From Acidobacteriota bacterium (lineage in GTDB: Bacteria; Acidobacteriota; Terriglobia; Bryobacterales; Bryobacteraceae), in NCBI GenBank assembly GCA_018268935.1, contig JAFDVS010000042.1, forward strand, positions 1 to 45,314: 45,314 nt of DNA, read 5' to 3'. Every line of letters begins with the position of its first letter. The stretch's first letter is position 1. Position numbers and translations under genes: made by a program. The notes beneath the pieces were generated by a model. It had not been told where the DNA came from and did no database searches. It worked only from the letters and a program-made list of their open reading frames with translations. Positions 32,131-41,623 of the stretch are shown in pieces.

Positions 32131-32976
32131 TTGGCGTTAGGAACTCACGTTTTGAGCATCACGGTGAAGGCATTGTGGTACATCGAAGGTCATCTCAGCG
32201 GGGACTTGTCGCTTGAGGAGATTGCGGACGTCGCTGGTGTTTCGCGATTTCATTTGTCGCGGGCATTTGCGCGGAGCATGGGCCATTCGCTTTCTGTGTA
32301 CATACGGGCGAGGCGGCTTACGGAGGCAGCGAAAGCGCTTGCGGCCGGGGCGCCGGACATTCTTACGGTTGCGATGAACTTCGGCTACGGCTCACACGAG
32401 GCGTTCACGCGTGCGTTCCATCAGCATTTTGGTTTGGCGCCGGAATCACTGCGGGCGCTGGCGAGTACGGATGCTGTTTCTCTTCTGGAGCCAATACGAA
32501 TGAATTCTGTTTCGACACAACCACTGATGCCACCGCGCATCGTGAAAGCCGCGCCGCTGAAGCTGTTCGGACTGAGCCAGCGATGCACGACGAACGCTAT
32601 CATCCCGGCGCTGTGGGATCGCTTTGTGCCTCACATTGGCCACATCCAGGGCCAAGTGGGAGCAGTGACCTTCGGTGTTGTCTATAACGTGGATGAGAAC
32701 AATCACTTCGATTATCTGTGCGGTGTAGAGGTGCGGGCGTTCCCTTCGCACCCGGCCGAGTTCACGCGGCTGGAGGTGCCGGAGCAGAGCTACGCGGTGT
32801 TCGAGCACCGCGATCACATTTCGTCGATTCAGCACACGTGGACGCTGGTTTGGGAGCGAGGCTTGAAAGAAGCGGGCTGCCAGCCGGCGGACGCACCCAT
32901 CCTGGAGCGGTACGGGGAGCAGTTCGACGGGAGGACTGGCTTGGGCGGCGTGGAACTGTGGGTGCCGGTTTTGTGA
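32131..32976 (+). CDS. AraC-family regulator with GyrI-like effector domain
   Basis: This 281-residue regulator has two AraC-type helix-turn-helix units near the N-terminus: LSLEEIADVAGVSRFHLSRAFARSMG (about 26-51) and ILTVAMNFGYGSHEAFTRAFHQHFG (about 76-100). The C-terminus (about 130-281) is a GyrI-like small-molecule-binding domain with LPE-type strands and the ending VELWVPV. This domain order matches Rob/SoxS-like multidrug-responsive regulators. The TTG start has only a distant GAGGAG sequence, so the start is uncertain. It converges on the flavocytochrome gene with 1 nt between stops. The ligand and regulon are unknown. Confidence 0.87.
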   Translation: MALGTHVLSITVKALWYIEGHLSGDLSLEEIADVAGVSRFHLSRAFARSMGHSLSVYIRARRLTEAAKALAAGAPDILTVAMNFGYGSHEAFTRAFHQHFGLAPESLRALASTDAVSLLEPIRMNSVSTQPLMPPRIVKAAPLKLFGLSQRCTTNAIIPALWDRFVPHIGHIQGQVGAVTFGVVYNVDENNHFDYLCGVEVRAFPSHPAEFTRLEVPEQSYAVFEHRDHISSIQHTWTLVWERGLKEAGCQPADAPILERYGEQFDGRTGLGGVELWVPVL

Positions 32977-32977
32977 T

Positions 32978-34729
32978 TCAATTGCCGGCGTGGCAGTGGA
33001 CGCAGGTCCGCACCTGGGCCACGCGGTCGATCTTGTGGGATGCGGCTTGGAAGGGCGTCAACTCCGAGTGACACATGGCGCAGGCCCATTGTTTTTCCAG
33101 CACTCGCGTGTGTGCGCGTTCGAAATGCCAGTAGCCGCGGCGGGGCGTGGCTATTTGTTTCGAGATGGGATGGCAGGAAGCGCATTGCGGCGCTTTTGCT
33201 TCGCTCTGTTTCGAAGGCGCCGGTGTTGGGGCTTGCATGGCGGGCTGCGGTTGGGCGGGGGCGAGTGATTTGCCGAGCAAGCGGCCTTGGAGAATGGACG
33301 GTCCGAGGAACGTGCCTTCGAGGCCGGCCTTGCCGTTGATTCCGTTGAAGCCTGTTACTTCGCCGACGGCGTAGAGGCCGGGGATGGGTTTGCGTTGCGC
33401 ATCGAGTACGCGGTTTTGATGATCGGTGGCCAGGCCTCCCATGCTTTTGCGCGTCAAGGGGTACTGGGGGATGGCGTAGAAGGGCGGCTGGCGGATGGGC
33501 AGGATGGGAGGACGGCCGGCAGGTTGTTTGTCTGGGGGATTGGCGGCATCGAAGCGTGCGAAGTCGGTATCGACGCCTTGGGCGATCATGTGGTTGAAGC
33601 GCTCAATGGTCTGTTCCAAACCTTGCTGTGAAATGCCTGCCATGGTGGCGAGTTCGGCGATGGTGTTTGCTTTGTGCACGAGCTTCGGGTTGCCGAAGAT
33701 CTCGTGTTCGACTCGCTGCCAGTCGGCCCAATCGGTACCAGCTACGACGGTGTGTTTCTTTCCTGGCTCATCGAATATGAGCCAGGACATGGACCCAGGC
33801 TGGCGCACCATGGCGGGAAAGGCGTACTTTTCTCCGGAGACTTCGCGGTGATAGCGGTTGCCATCGCGATTGACGGCGATTCCCGCGCGGTTGATGACGC
33901 TGAGTCCGCGCTGGGTGGCGGGATAGCGTGGATCGGGGACTCCGCGGGAGTAGAGCCACATGTGATCCATGCGGACCTCGGCTGCGCCCACTGCCTTGGC
34001 CAAGGCGTGGCCGCCTCCGGTGGCATGGATGCCTCCACCGATGAGGATTTTTTCGGGGACGGCTAGTCCGGGGGGCCAATGGCGTTTGACGAGGTCGACG
34101 TTGCCTTGGAATCCGCCGGTGGCCAGGACAACGGCGGGCGCCTCCAGCCGGAGGGTACGGCCGGTGCGTTCGTGTTGGGCTTCGACTCCGATGATTGCTG
34201 AGTTCTTTCGCAAGAGTGTGGTGACCTTGGCGTGCCATTGAAACTCGACGCGGCCGGTCTTGAGGCATTCGCGATAGATGGGGGCCACGACACCGAAGCC
34301 GCGCTGCGGGTTTTCATGGAATCGGGCGACGGTGTTGCCGGGGGTGTAACGGACGAAGGTGAACTTGACGCCCATTGCGGACATCCAGTCGTGGACGTCG
34401 GGGAGAGCGCGGTCGGCATACAGGCGGGCCCAGTATTCGTCGGCATCTTCGCCCCAGGTGAGGAAGTCGCGATAGGCGAGATCGGGGGAATCGACGATGC
34501 CTTGTGCCTTTTGAGCTGGAGTGCCGACGAGGAATAGGCCACCTTCCGAGGCCACGGCGTGGCCGCCGAATACGGAGGATTGATCGACTACTAAGACACG
34601 CGCGCCGTTTCTGGCGGCTTCGAGGGCGGTGGTCAATCCGCCGATGCCGGCGCCTACAACGATTACATCCGGTGACGCCGCTGTGGCGGCGCAGACACTC
34701 CACCCAAACAGGATTGGCCAAACACGCAT
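32978..34729 (-). CDS. Exported flavocytochrome (FAD fumarate-reductase-like with triheme C-terminus)
   Basis: This 583-residue protein has a signal peptide (MRVWPILFGWSVCAATAA) followed by a Rossmann dinucleotide-binding motif, VIVVGAGIGGLTTALEAA. The following region matches FAD-dependent fumarate reductase, urocanate reductase and KstD-type flavoproteins, ending with GLYAVGEVTGFNGINGKAGLEGTFLGPS. A Pro/Ala/Gln linker (about 490-515) joins a C-terminal domain with three heme c motifs: CASCH (516-520), CAMCH (550-554) and CVHCH (576-580). The flavin-first, heme-last order is reverse of Shewanella FccA. The substrate is unknown. It is likely periplasmic and linked to respiratory electron flow. 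Redox partner genes are not adjacent. Confidence 0.88.
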   Translation of the reverse strand: MRVWPILFGWSVCAATAASPDVIVVGAGIGGLTTALEAARNGARVLVVDQSSVFGGHAVASEGGLFLVGTPAQKAQGIVDSPDLAYRDFLTWGEDADEYWARLYADRALPDVHDWMSAMGVKFTFVRYTPGNTVARFHENPQRGFGVVAPIYRECLKTGRVEFQWHAKVTTLLRKNSAIIGVEAQHERTGRTLRLEAPAVVLATGGFQGNVDLVKRHWPPGLAVPEKILIGGGIHATGGGHALAKAVGAAEVRMDHMWLYSRGVPDPRYPATQRGLSVINRAGIAVNRDGNRYHREVSGEKYAFPAMVRQPGSMSWLIFDEPGKKHTVVAGTDWADWQRVEHEIFGNPKLVHKANTIAELATMAGISQQGLEQTIERFNHMIAQGVDTDFARFDAANPPDKQPAGRPPILPIRQPPFYAIPQYPLTRKSMGGLATDHQNRVLDAQRKPIPGLYAVGEVTGFNGINGKAGLEGTFLGPSILQGRLLGKSLAPAQPQPAMQAPTPAPSKQSEAKAPQCASCHPISKQIATPRRGYWHFERAHTRVLEKQWACAMCHSELTPFQAASHKIDRVAQVRTCVHCHAGN

Positions 34730-34843
34730 TGGGGTAGGTTACCAGAGGACAAGAGGCTATCGCGGCGGCCTTCGGCCGAGGCAGGCCACTGGAAAACGAT
34801 GGCCTGCACCACTTTTCGGGTGAAGGTTGGAGCTTGAAGAAGA
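34730..34843. other. Intergenic hairpins between the permease and flavocytochrome genes
   Basis: Two stem-loops occur here: CGGCC-TTC-GGCCG near 34772-34785, and GCAGGCCA pairing with TGGCCTGC near 34782-34808. Neither has a following T-run, so they are at best weak terminators for the ADOP permease. The rest shows no gene. Confidence 0.35.
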
Positions 34844-37498
34844 TTAGTCGTGGCGTAGGGCTCGTAAGGGATCGAGCCTGGAGGCGCGGCGGGCGGGGAG
34901 AAAGCACGCCACCATGGCGATTGTGAGGAGCAGGGCGGGGGCCAGGGCGAAGGTCCAGGCATCGATCGGGCTGATTCCGTAGAGGAAAGTCCCGGCCATA
35001 CGGGCCAATGCGATTGCCAGCGCGAGGCCGATTGCGGCGCCGAGCAGCGTTAACACCATACCTTCCTGGAGGATGGAGCGGAGTACGGTGGATGGCCTTG
35101 CTCCGATGGCCAAGCGGATGCCGATTTCTTTGGTGCGCCTTGCGACGGAGAAGCCGATTACGCCGGCGAGTCCGGCGGTGGCGACGACTAATCCGATTGC
35201 GCCAGCCAAGCCGAACAGCCATGCGGCGATGCGGGCCATGGTGAGTGCGCGATCGAGCTGCTGCTCCATCGTGCGGACGTGGAAGACAGCCAGGTTCGGA
35301 TCGTTCTTTCGAATGGTTTCGCGCAACGGAAGAACGTAGCGGAGCGGGTCCCCATTAGTGCGCAGGATGAGAGTCATTCCGGTGAGCGAATCGTTGCCGC
35401 GCATTTCGCGGGCAATCGGGAAGTAGAGGCAGGAGTGCGGCTCCTCTCCGATGGTGCGCGACTTGGTGGCGGCGACCAGTCCGATGATCCGGACGATGCG
35501 GCCCAGGTAGCGGATGCGCCGCCCGACGGGATTCTGCGCTCCGAATGCCTTTTCGGCCAGGGTTTGGTTCACGATGGCGACATCCTCGTCGGGAACGCCG
35601 CGGGGGAAGTTGACGCCATCGATCCGGCGCACGCCGATGGTCTCGAAGTACTCCGGGGACACTGCGTAGATGTCGGCGGTGAATTGGCTTTGCCCGCTGG
35701 TGGAGGTTTCCGCGACTGGCTCATAGGCATTCTGGGTGCCCTCCATGTTGAGGGGCAGGCTGTTGGCGAGGGCCGCCATTTCGACGCCGGGCAGGGCGCG
35801 AACATCTTCGAACAGACGGTCTGCCAGGCGCCGCGCCGTGTCTGGCGTATAGCCGTGCAAGGAGGGGTCGAACGAGGCGAGCAGGAGATTGCGGTGTTGG
35901 AAGCCTAGGTCGATGTGGTAGGCCTGATTGAGGCTGCGGAGCGATAATCCCGATAAAACCAGCAGCACCATGCAAACGGCTACCTGGCCCACAACGAGCG
36001 CGTTACGCAAACTCAGCCGTGTGGATGAACCGAGAATGATGGCTTCGTCTTTAAGCCCGCCGACGAGGCTTGCTTTCGAGGCGCGTAGTGCCGGGGCCAT
36101 GCCGAAGGCGATGCCGGTGAGTACGGAGAGGAACGCGGCGAATGCCATTGCCCGGTGATCGAGCGATAGCGTTAAGTCGAGCGGCATGGCGAGGGGAATC
36201 TGGGCGAGTCCGATGGCGGTGACGCCCCATTGCGCGAGGAAGTAGCCGGCGATGCCGCCGCACAGGGCCAGCATGGTGCTTTCGGTGAGAAGCTGGCGGA
36301 TGAGGCGTCCGCGGCTGGCGCCGATGGCGAGCCGGGTGGCGATTTCGCGTTGACGGGCGGAGGCGCGGGCGAGCAGGAGATTGGCCACGTTGGCGCAGGA
36401 GGTGAGGTGCACGAGAGCGGCCACGATGAGAAGGACGAGGAAGAAAACGCCGAGCATGGTGCGGATGGCTGGATTCACTTGTCCGGCGGGCTCCAACAGG
36501 AACCGGCGATTCCTGTTTGTGGCGGGATACATGTTCTGCAGACGCTGCCCGATTCCGTCCACTTCTGCCGCTGCCTGTGCAAGGCTGACACCATCCTGCA
36601 AGCGAGCGGTGGCCATCAGCCACTGGCCGCTGCGGTCGCGAAGCCGGCCGGGCTTGATTCCGGCAAGAGCTTCGGCGGCGGAGAACGGCACCCAATAGTC
36701 GATGGAGAAGAGGAGTTCGGTGCCACGGAAGCCGGCTCTGGTGACGCCGGATACCGTCATCTTGCGGCCATTCAGATCGATCGGCTTGCCTACGATTTGG
36801 GGATCACCGTTGAATCGCGATTGCCAGAGGGAGTGGCTCAAGACGACGAGAGGAGCGGCTCCAGGGCGATCGTCTTTGTCTTTGTCAAAGCCTTGGCCGA
36901 GCGCGAAGCCGGGTCTTGCGATGTCGAAGTAGTTGGCCGAAACGAGCAGTCCCCAGTAGCGTTGCGGATCGCCGTTGGTGGCGATGGTGCCGGGGGTGAG
37001 GCTGAACACGGCGATCCCTTTCAGGGATTTTGCGGCGCGCAGATCTTCGACATCGGGATAGGAAAGAGACTGGCCGGTCTTGCCGCGGAACACGTTTCTG
37101 CCGTAGAGCGCCATGACACGTTCCGGCTCTTGCACGGGCAGCAGCCGCAAGAGGGCGTGATTGGTGATGCCGAAGATCAATGCGCAGGCGGCGATGCCGA
37201 GGCCAGAGGAGGCGATGGCGGCAATGGCCAAACCGGGCTGGCGGGCCATGGAACGCAATCCGTAGTTGGCATCCTGTATCAGGTCGTTGGCCCAGTGTGC
37301 GATCCACATGCTTCGTGATTCCTCTTCGAACTTCATTTGGCTGCCGAATTGGCGGCGGGCGGCTTGCTCGGCGTCTTTCCTGCTCATTCCCTGCTTTTCA
37401 AAGGCGTCGGCGAGCATGGCCACATGGGCGTCGATTTCCTCGTGCAGGAGCTTTTCCCGTTCGGCTCGATGCCACCAGTAGCGCAGACGGCGCCACAT
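34844..37498 (-). CDS. ADOP-type ABC transporter permease (MacB/FtsX-like)
   Basis: This 884-residue fused permease of the acidobacterial duplicated orphan permease type has no ATPase gene beside it. The N-terminus is the ADOP cytoplasmic cap (MWRRLRYWWHRAEREKLLHEEIDAHV). Two MacB-type periplasmic domains and two FtsX-type membrane halves follow; conserved loops are seen at VLLARASARQREIATRLAIGASR and at SVARRTKEIGIRLAIGARPST. ATG 37498 shares one base with the PadR stop (TGATG), so the two are translationally coupled, the known ADOP-PadR arrangement. Export of peptides or lipids is inferred. No frame break is visible. Confidence 0.92.
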   Translation of the reverse strand: MWRRLRYWWHRAEREKLLHEEIDAHVAMLADAFEKQGMSRKDAEQAARRQFGSQMKFEEESRSMWIAHWANDLIQDANYGLRSMARQPGLAIAAIASSGLGIAACALIFGITNHALLRLLPVQEPERVMALYGRNVFRGKTGQSLSYPDVEDLRAAKSLKGIAVFSLTPGTIATNGDPQRYWGLLVSANYFDIARPGFALGQGFDKDKDDRPGAAPLVVLSHSLWQSRFNGDPQIVGKPIDLNGRKMTVSGVTRAGFRGTELLFSIDYWVPFSAAEALAGIKPGRLRDRSGQWLMATARLQDGVSLAQAAAEVDGIGQRLQNMYPATNRNRRFLLEPAGQVNPAIRTMLGVFFLVLLIVAALVHLTSCANVANLLLARASARQREIATRLAIGASRGRLIRQLLTESTMLALCGGIAGYFLAQWGVTAIGLAQIPLAMPLDLTLSLDHRAMAFAAFLSVLTGIAFGMAPALRASKASLVGGLKDEAIILGSSTRLSLRNALVVGQVAVCMVLLVLSGLSLRSLNQAYHIDLGFQHRNLLLASFDPSLHGYTPDTARRLADRLFEDVRALPGVEMAALANSLPLNMEGTQNAYEPVAETSTSGQSQFTADIYAVSPEYFETIGVRRIDGVNFPRGVPDEDVAIVNQTLAEKAFGAQNPVGRRIRYLGRIVRIIGLVAATKSRTIGEEPHSCLYFPIAREMRGNDSLTGMTLILRTNGDPLRYVLPLRETIRKNDPNLAVFHVRTMEQQLDRALTMARIAAWLFGLAGAIGLVVATAGLAGVIGFSVARRTKEIGIRLAIGARPSTVLRSILQEGMVLTLLGAAIGLALAIALARMAGTFLYGISPIDAWTFALAPALLLTIAMVACFLPARRASRLDPLRALRHD

Positions 37499-37824
37499 CA
37501 CGCCAGCCCCATAACGCGGGCGATGGCGCCGGAGATCTCGCCGTAACTGGCGCGCTCGGCGGCGAGGCGTTTCTGGCCCGCGGTGGTCAATTTGTAGAAG
37601 CGGGCGCGGCGGTTGTTGGTGGACATGCCCCATTCGCCGTCGATCCAGCCGTTGCGCTCCAGTCTTTGCAGGGCTGGGTAAAGGGAGCCTTCCTCTACTT
37701 GCAGCACGTCATTGGAGAGCTGGCGGAGCAACTGGGCGATGGCGTAGCCGTGTAAGGAGCCGCGCGTGAGTAGGTGCAGCACCATCATGTCGAGGGTGCC
37801 GGGCAAGAGGTCCTGCTTTCCCAT
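37498..37824 (-). CDS. PadR-family transcriptional regulator
   Basis: This 108-residue PadR winged-helix repressor contains LLPGTLDMMVLHLLTRGSLHGYAIAQLL and EGSLYPALQRLERNGWI, which are the signature helices of PadR. The tail YKLTTAGQKRLA is also canonical. Its stop overlaps the ADOP permease start by one base, so it most likely regulates that transporter. It is divergent from the YqgE-like gene, with 64 nt between the start codons. Confidence 0.92.
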   Translation of the reverse strand: MGKQDLLPGTLDMMVLHLLTRGSLHGYAIAQLLRQLSNDVLQVEEGSLYPALQRLERNGWIDGEWGMSTNNRRARFYKLTTAGQKRLAAERASYGEISGAIARVMGLA

Positions 37825-37888
37825 AGGCTATCTGAGTATACGAATGAGGCCGCTGGAAGTTCCAGGAATCTTGTATGATTCGAGTGGG

Positions 37889-38479
37889 ATGCATCGCGCT
37901 GCTATCCTCGCTCTTTACTGCGCAGTTCTGGCCGCGCAGGATACGCCTGTTCCTGCTCCGGGGAATTTTCTGGTTGCGAAGCGTGCGTTAGGCGATCCCA
38001 ACTTCATCCAAACCGTGATTCTGGTGGTGCAATACAGCAAGGAAAGCGCGATGGGGCTGGTGATCAACGACCCATCGGACATTCCGATGGCGAAGCTGTT
38101 TTCGGGAATCAAGGGGAGCAAGGACAGCGCGGGTGTGTTGTACTTTGGCGGGCCGGTGCAACGCAGTGGAGCGCAGGCGCTGCTGCGGTCGAAGACGAAG
38201 CCAGCGGACGCGCGGCACGTGTTCGAGGATGTTTATGTGACGGGGAGCAGCACGCTGTTGGAGAAGACGATCGAGTCCGGGGCGAAGCCGGATACGTTTC
38301 GGATTTACCTGGGGTACTCGGGGTGGGGGCCGGGGCAACTGGACCGGGAGATTGAAGCGGGGGCGTGGCATGTGGTGAAGGGGGATGCTGGGTCGGTGTT
38401 CGACCCGAATCCGGGATCCATTTGGGAGCGGATGATCCGGCGGGCGCAGGTTCGGTACGCGGGTACGTTTCCGCGGTGA
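37889..38479 (+). CDS. YqgE/AlgH family protein with N-terminal signal-like sequence
   Basis: This 196-residue protein has the YqgE/AlgH (UPF0301) fold, with GNFLVAKRALGDPNFIQTVILVVQ and YFGGPVQR being the conserved family blocks. Its start ATG 37889 gives a leading hydrophobic segment (MHRAAILALYCAVLAAQ) before the domain, which looks like a signal peptide; standard YqgE proteins are cytoplasmic and lack this. A CCA-like spacer and no neighbours from the usual yqgE-ruvX operon are seen. The function of the family is not firmly known. A secreted version would be unusual. Confidence 0.82.
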   Translation: MHRAAILALYCAVLAAQDTPVPAPGNFLVAKRALGDPNFIQTVILVVQYSKESAMGLVINDPSDIPMAKLFSGIKGSKDSAGVLYFGGPVQRSGAQALLRSKTKPADARHVFEDVYVTGSSTLLEKTIESGAKPDTFRIYLGYSGWGPGQLDREIEAGAWHVVKGDAGSVFDPNPGSIWERMIRRAQVRYAGTFPR

Positions 38480-38494
38480 GTGCGGCGGCGGACT

Positions 38495-38523
38495 TTGAAA
38501 TCGGGCGCCTGATGTAGTAGACT
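38495..38523 (+). promoter_or_regulatory. Promoter of rplU-rpmA
   Basis: TTGAAA (38495-38500) and TAGACT (38518-38523) are separated by 17 nt, a good sigma-70-type arrangement. A leader of about 80 nt precedes rplU. Confidence 0.6.
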
Positions 38524-38611
38524 CATAGATTGTGGCTGTTGATAGCGCACCTGAGATGGTGTGTCTCCTCTCTTCGAGCCTCCCAAAACTACCATTCGTA
38601 CCGAGGTTCCT

Positions 38612-38920
38612 ATGTACGCTGTAATTGAGACGGGCGGGAAGCAGTATCGTGTGTCCCCTGGGGATGTGATCCAGGTGGAAACGCTGGCCGGCGAGACTGG
38701 CACACCCGTTGAGTTCGACAAAGTTCTGGCTGTTTCCGACGGGTCTGATTTCCGCGCTGGCGCCGATGCCGCTTCGGTTCGCGTGCGGGGCACGATTCAG
38801 AACCAGATGCGCGGCGACAAGGTCATTGTTTTCAAATTCAAACGCAAGAAGCAGTACAAGCGCACGATCGGCCACCGGCAGAATCTGACGAGCGTGGCGA
38901 TCAGCGAAATCCTGGCGTAA
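38612..38920 (+). CDS. rplU: 50S ribosomal protein bL21
   Basis: This 102-residue large-subunit protein binds 23S rRNA. It has the invariant start MYAVIETGGKQYRVSPGD and the C-terminal HRQNLTSVAISEI block. A GAGG sequence precedes ATG 38612; an upstream in-frame extension is not conserved. It forms the usual operon with rpmA (12-nt gap) and obg. The length is normal. Confidence 0.97.
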   Translation: MYAVIETGGKQYRVSPGDVIQVETLAGETGTPVEFDKVLAVSDGSDFRAGADAASVRVRGTIQNQMRGDKVIVFKFKRKKQYKRTIGHRQNLTSVAISEILA

Positions 38921-38932
38921 AGGAGTACCGAT

Positions 38933-39199
38933 ATGGCACATAAAAAAGGACTTGGAAGTTCTAAAAACGGCCGGGATTCGAATGCACAACGGCTGGGCGT
39001 GAAGGTGTTCGGTGGACAGCTGGTGACGGGCGGATCGATTATTGTAAGACAGCGCGGCACCCGCATCAAACCCGGCGAGAACGTCGGCCGTGGCGTCGAT
39101 GATACGCTTTTCGCCAAGATTCCCGGCATCGTCCGCTTCCGTGATCGCGGCCGGATGGGCAAGTACGTCAGCATCGACGCTGTCGCCGCCGCCAACTAG
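38933..39199 (+). CDS. rpmA: 50S ribosomal protein bL27
   Basis: This 88-residue protein near the peptidyl-transferase centre has the classic beginning [21 protein letters not shown] and [12 protein letters not shown] strong AAAGGAG ribosome-binding sequence lies 7 nt before the ATG. There is no N-terminal extension requiring processing, unlike the Firmicutes form. It is followed by a hairpin before obg. Confidence 0.97.
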   Translation: MAHKKGLGSSKNGRDSNAQRLGVKVFGGQLVTGGSIIVRQRGTRIKPGENVGRGVDDTLFAKIPGIVRFRDRGRMGKYVSIDAVAAAN

Positions 39200-39219
39200 C
39201 AACAATTTTCTTTTCCCGG

Positions 39220-39252
39220 GGCCCAGGATTCCTCAACCACGAATTCTGGGCC
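39220..39252 (+). other. Stem-loop between rpmA and obg
   Basis: GGCCCAGGATTC (39220-39231) pairs with GAATTCTGGGCC (39241-39252), 12 bp with one G-U, around a 9-nt loop. There is no clean T-run after it, so it looks more like an attenuator or processing site than a full terminator. It would lower obg expression relative to the ribosomal genes. Confidence 0.55.
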
Positions 39253-39271
39253 TCAAGTGTGTTTGTACCCC

Positions 39272-40285
39272 ATGTTTATTGACGAAGTACGCGTTTACGT
39301 AAAGGCCGGAGACGGCGGGAATGGCTGTATGGCGTTCCGCCGGGAGAAGTTCGTGCCCCGAGGCGGCCCATCGGGCGGCGATGGTGGCCGCGGGGGGGAC
39401 GTCATTTTTGTCGCCAGCCCGCACCACAATACGCTGTTGCACTTCCGCTACAACCCGGAGCACCAGGCGGAGCGTGGGCGGCACGGCGAAGGAAGCAATA
39501 AGACTGGGCGAGACGGAAACCACATTGAAGTGCCGGTGCCGATTGGGACGGTGGTGGTAGATGAGTCGACCGGTGAAACGGTCCACGACTTCACGGTGCT
39601 TGGTGAGAAGTTCGTGATTGCCCGTGGGGGCCGAGGGGGAAGGGGCAACCAGCATTTCGCCACTCCGACGCACCAGGCGCCGACGGAGCATGAGGCCGGG
39701 CGTCCGGGGCAGGAGCGGCGGCTGCGGCTGGAATTGAAGCTGTTGGCGGATGTGGGGCTGGTGGGTTTTCCGAATTCCGGCAAGTCGACGCTGATCTCGC
39801 GTATTTCGGCGGCCAAGCCGAAGATTGCCAACTACCCGTTCACGACGCTGGAGCCAAACCTCGGTGTGGTGCGCATGCCGAATGAGCGCACCTTCGTTGT
39901 GGCGGATATTCCGGGGTTGATTGAGGGCGCGCATGAGGGAGCGGGGCTGGGGATTCAGTTCCTGCGCCACATTGAACGCACCAAGGTGTTGGTGCACCTG
40001 GTGGATGTATCGGAAGAATCGGGGCGCGACCCGGTGGAGGACTTCAAGGTCATATTGAAGGAACTGGAGAACTTCAGCGCGGAGTTGCTGAGTAAGCCGA
40101 TGATCGTGGTGGCTACGAAGATGGATGTAGCCCAGGATGCTACGCGGGTGCAGAAGTTGAAGCGGGCAGTGGCTCGCCGGAAACTACAATTCCTCAAGAT
40201 CTCCGCGGTTACCGGCGAAGGGCTTGAGGAATTGCTATTTGCGATTTCGGAAAAGGTATTCAGCGCGAACAACACGCCTGCGTAG
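39272..40285 (+). CDS. obg: Obg/CgtA GTPase
   Basis: This 337-residue ribosome-assembly and stress GTPase starts at ATG 39272 with [19 protein letters not shown], the glycine-rich Obg fold, and the [13 protein letters not shown] loops. The G1 loop is [10 protein letters not shown]3 is DIPGLIEGA and G4 is reflected by TKMD. It ends after the G domain without the extra C-terminal OCT domain, which is the short common form. It lies downstream of rpmA, the widely conserved order. The last 26 nt overlap the convergent PBP gene. Confidence 0.96.
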   Translation: MFIDEVRVYVKAGDGGNGCMAFRREKFVPRGGPSGGDGGRGGDVIFVASPHHNTLLHFRYNPEHQAERGRHGEGSNKTGRDGNHIEVPVPIGTVVVDESTGETVHDFTVLGEKFVIARGGRGGRGNQHFATPTHQAPTEHEAGRPGQERRLRLELKLLADVGLVGFPNSGKSTLISRISAAKPKIANYPFTTLEPNLGVVRMPNERTFVVADIPGLIEGAHEGAGLGIQFLRHIERTKVLVHLVDVSEESGRDPVEDFKVILKELENFSAELLSKPMIVVATKMDVAQDATRVQKLKRAVARRKLQFLKISAVTGEGLEELLFAISEKVFSANNTPA

Positions 40286-41471
40286 CGACCAGAGCCGCGG
40301 GCGAGGTGGGACGCGCCTGGGCGAAATAGTCCTGCGAGGAGAGGTTGCGGTATACGGCTCCGGCGATGCCGGAGGCAACCGGACCATTCACAGGCTTACC
40401 GCCGGTCAGAAGAACGACCACCACCAGCTTGTTACGGCCCACATCGTTAAAGGAGCCGAACCAACCGAGGTGGGTGGGCGTGCGCTGATCGGTGCAGGTG
40501 CCGGTTTTGCCGAGAATGGGATCGCTGTTATTGAGGCCGGCGCGGCGGGCCGTGCCGAACTCTACAGCGCCACTCATTCCGGGGCGGACTTCCGGGATCC
40601 AGGGCTGAATGTCGAGATGCCGTTTCACGCGCGGGATGTAGGTGGCCACTTCCTCCGGCGTACGCGGGTGCTGCAGGTAGTAGAGGGTGCCCCCGTTGGC
40701 GATGGCCGAAAGCATGGCTGCCAGTTCCAGCGGCGTGAGCGAGATGCCGGAGCCGAAGCTGGTCATCATGCCGAGACCGGCATCGGGGATCTTTTCCGGA
40801 AGGATGCCCGGCTGCTCGCCTTCGATGCCTAACCCGGCTCGTTCACCCAAGCCGAAGAGGCGGGCGTAGTAGCTGACACGGTCAAAGCCCAGCTTTTCGC
40901 CGAGTGAGGCGAAGTAGGGGTTGTCGGATTTGGCCAGCGCCGTGGTGAGATCGAGCTTCTTGCGGCCCCAGCGCATGACGGTGTTGCGGTCAATGATTCC
41001 TTCGCTCAGTGCGGCGAGGGCGGCCACCACCTTAATGGTGGAGCAGGGCTGGAAGCCGCTCTTCAGAGCAAGCTTTTGATTGACGAGTGTGAGGACGCGG
41101 CCGGTGTAGGGATCCACGACAGCTACGGTGCCGTTGTAGGGGCCGAGCGCGTCGACTGCGGCCTTGCGGACCTGCTGATCTTCGCCATCCGTCCAATCGC
41201 CGTCGGAAGAATCGGCGAAGGTGGGCTCACGCCACGGGCCGCCACGGACAAAAGTGGTACGGCGGTAGGCGGCGGACTTGACGAGGCTGGATCGATAGCG
41301 GGATGAAGTAGAAGATGCGGAACGTGTAACGGTTGACTTAGAGGACTTAGCAGTGGATTTCTTCGCTGTGGAGGGGGTTATCTTTTTCTTTGTAGTGGTT
41401 GCTGCAAAGGCCTGGGTCAACGCCATGGCCAGAAGGACTAGAAAGATTCCGATGACGGTCTTTGGCTTCAT
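40260..41471 (-). CDS. Penicillin-binding protein transpeptidase
   Basis: This 403-residue exported serine acyltransferase has a signal peptide ([18 protein letters not shown]), then a Lys/Ser/Thr-rich low-complexity linker (25-70) likely spanning the envelope. The transpeptidase domain carries SxxK as Ser144-Thr-Ile-Lys147 (CSTIK), SxN as Ser182-Asp-Asn184 and Lys322-Thr-Gly324 (KTGTC). It lacks the dimerisation module of class B PBPs, so it is a small PBP-like or class-D-like transpeptidase. The start has a GGGGTG sequence upstream. It could cross-link peptidoglycan or act as a beta-lactam-reactive enzyme. Confidence 0.88.
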   Translation of the reverse strand: MKPKTVIGIFLVLLAMALTQAFAATTTKKKITPSTAKKSTAKSSKSTVTRSASSTSSRYRSSLVKSAAYRRTTFVRGGPWREPTFADSSDGDWTDGEDQQVRKAAVDALGPYNGTVAVVDPYTGRVLTLVNQKLALKSGFQPCSTIKVVAALAALSEGIIDRNTVMRWGRKKLDLTTALAKSDNPYFASLGEKLGFDRVSYYARLFGLGERAGLGIEGEQPGILPEKIPDAGLGMMTSFGSGISLTPLELAAMLSAIANGGTLYYLQHPRTPEEVATYIPRVKRHLDIQPWIPEVRPGMSGAVEFGTARRAGLNNSDPILGKTGTCTDQRTPTHLGWFGSFNDVGRNKLVVVVLLTGGKPVNGPVASGIAGAVYRNLSSQDYFAQARPTSPAALVATQACCSR

Positions 41472-41623
41472 GCCACCCCTTTTTCTCTATCGGTATAAAT
41501 CCGCAAGCACCATAGACGGAATGAATGCGAACAACCGTTATTTTCTTCAATGAGGTACTGGTCCGTCAAGCAAAACTTACCTATACCTCATGCGGTCAAT
41601 GATCGATTGCGGCGAGGTTCCCC
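41472..41623. other. Intergenic region, promoter of the PBP gene
   Basis: A 152-nt gap between the SDR stop and the PBP start; both genes are on the minus strand. A TATACC sequence about 25 nt upstream of the PBP start is a possible -10. No further gene or clear terminator was recognised. Confidence 0.3.
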
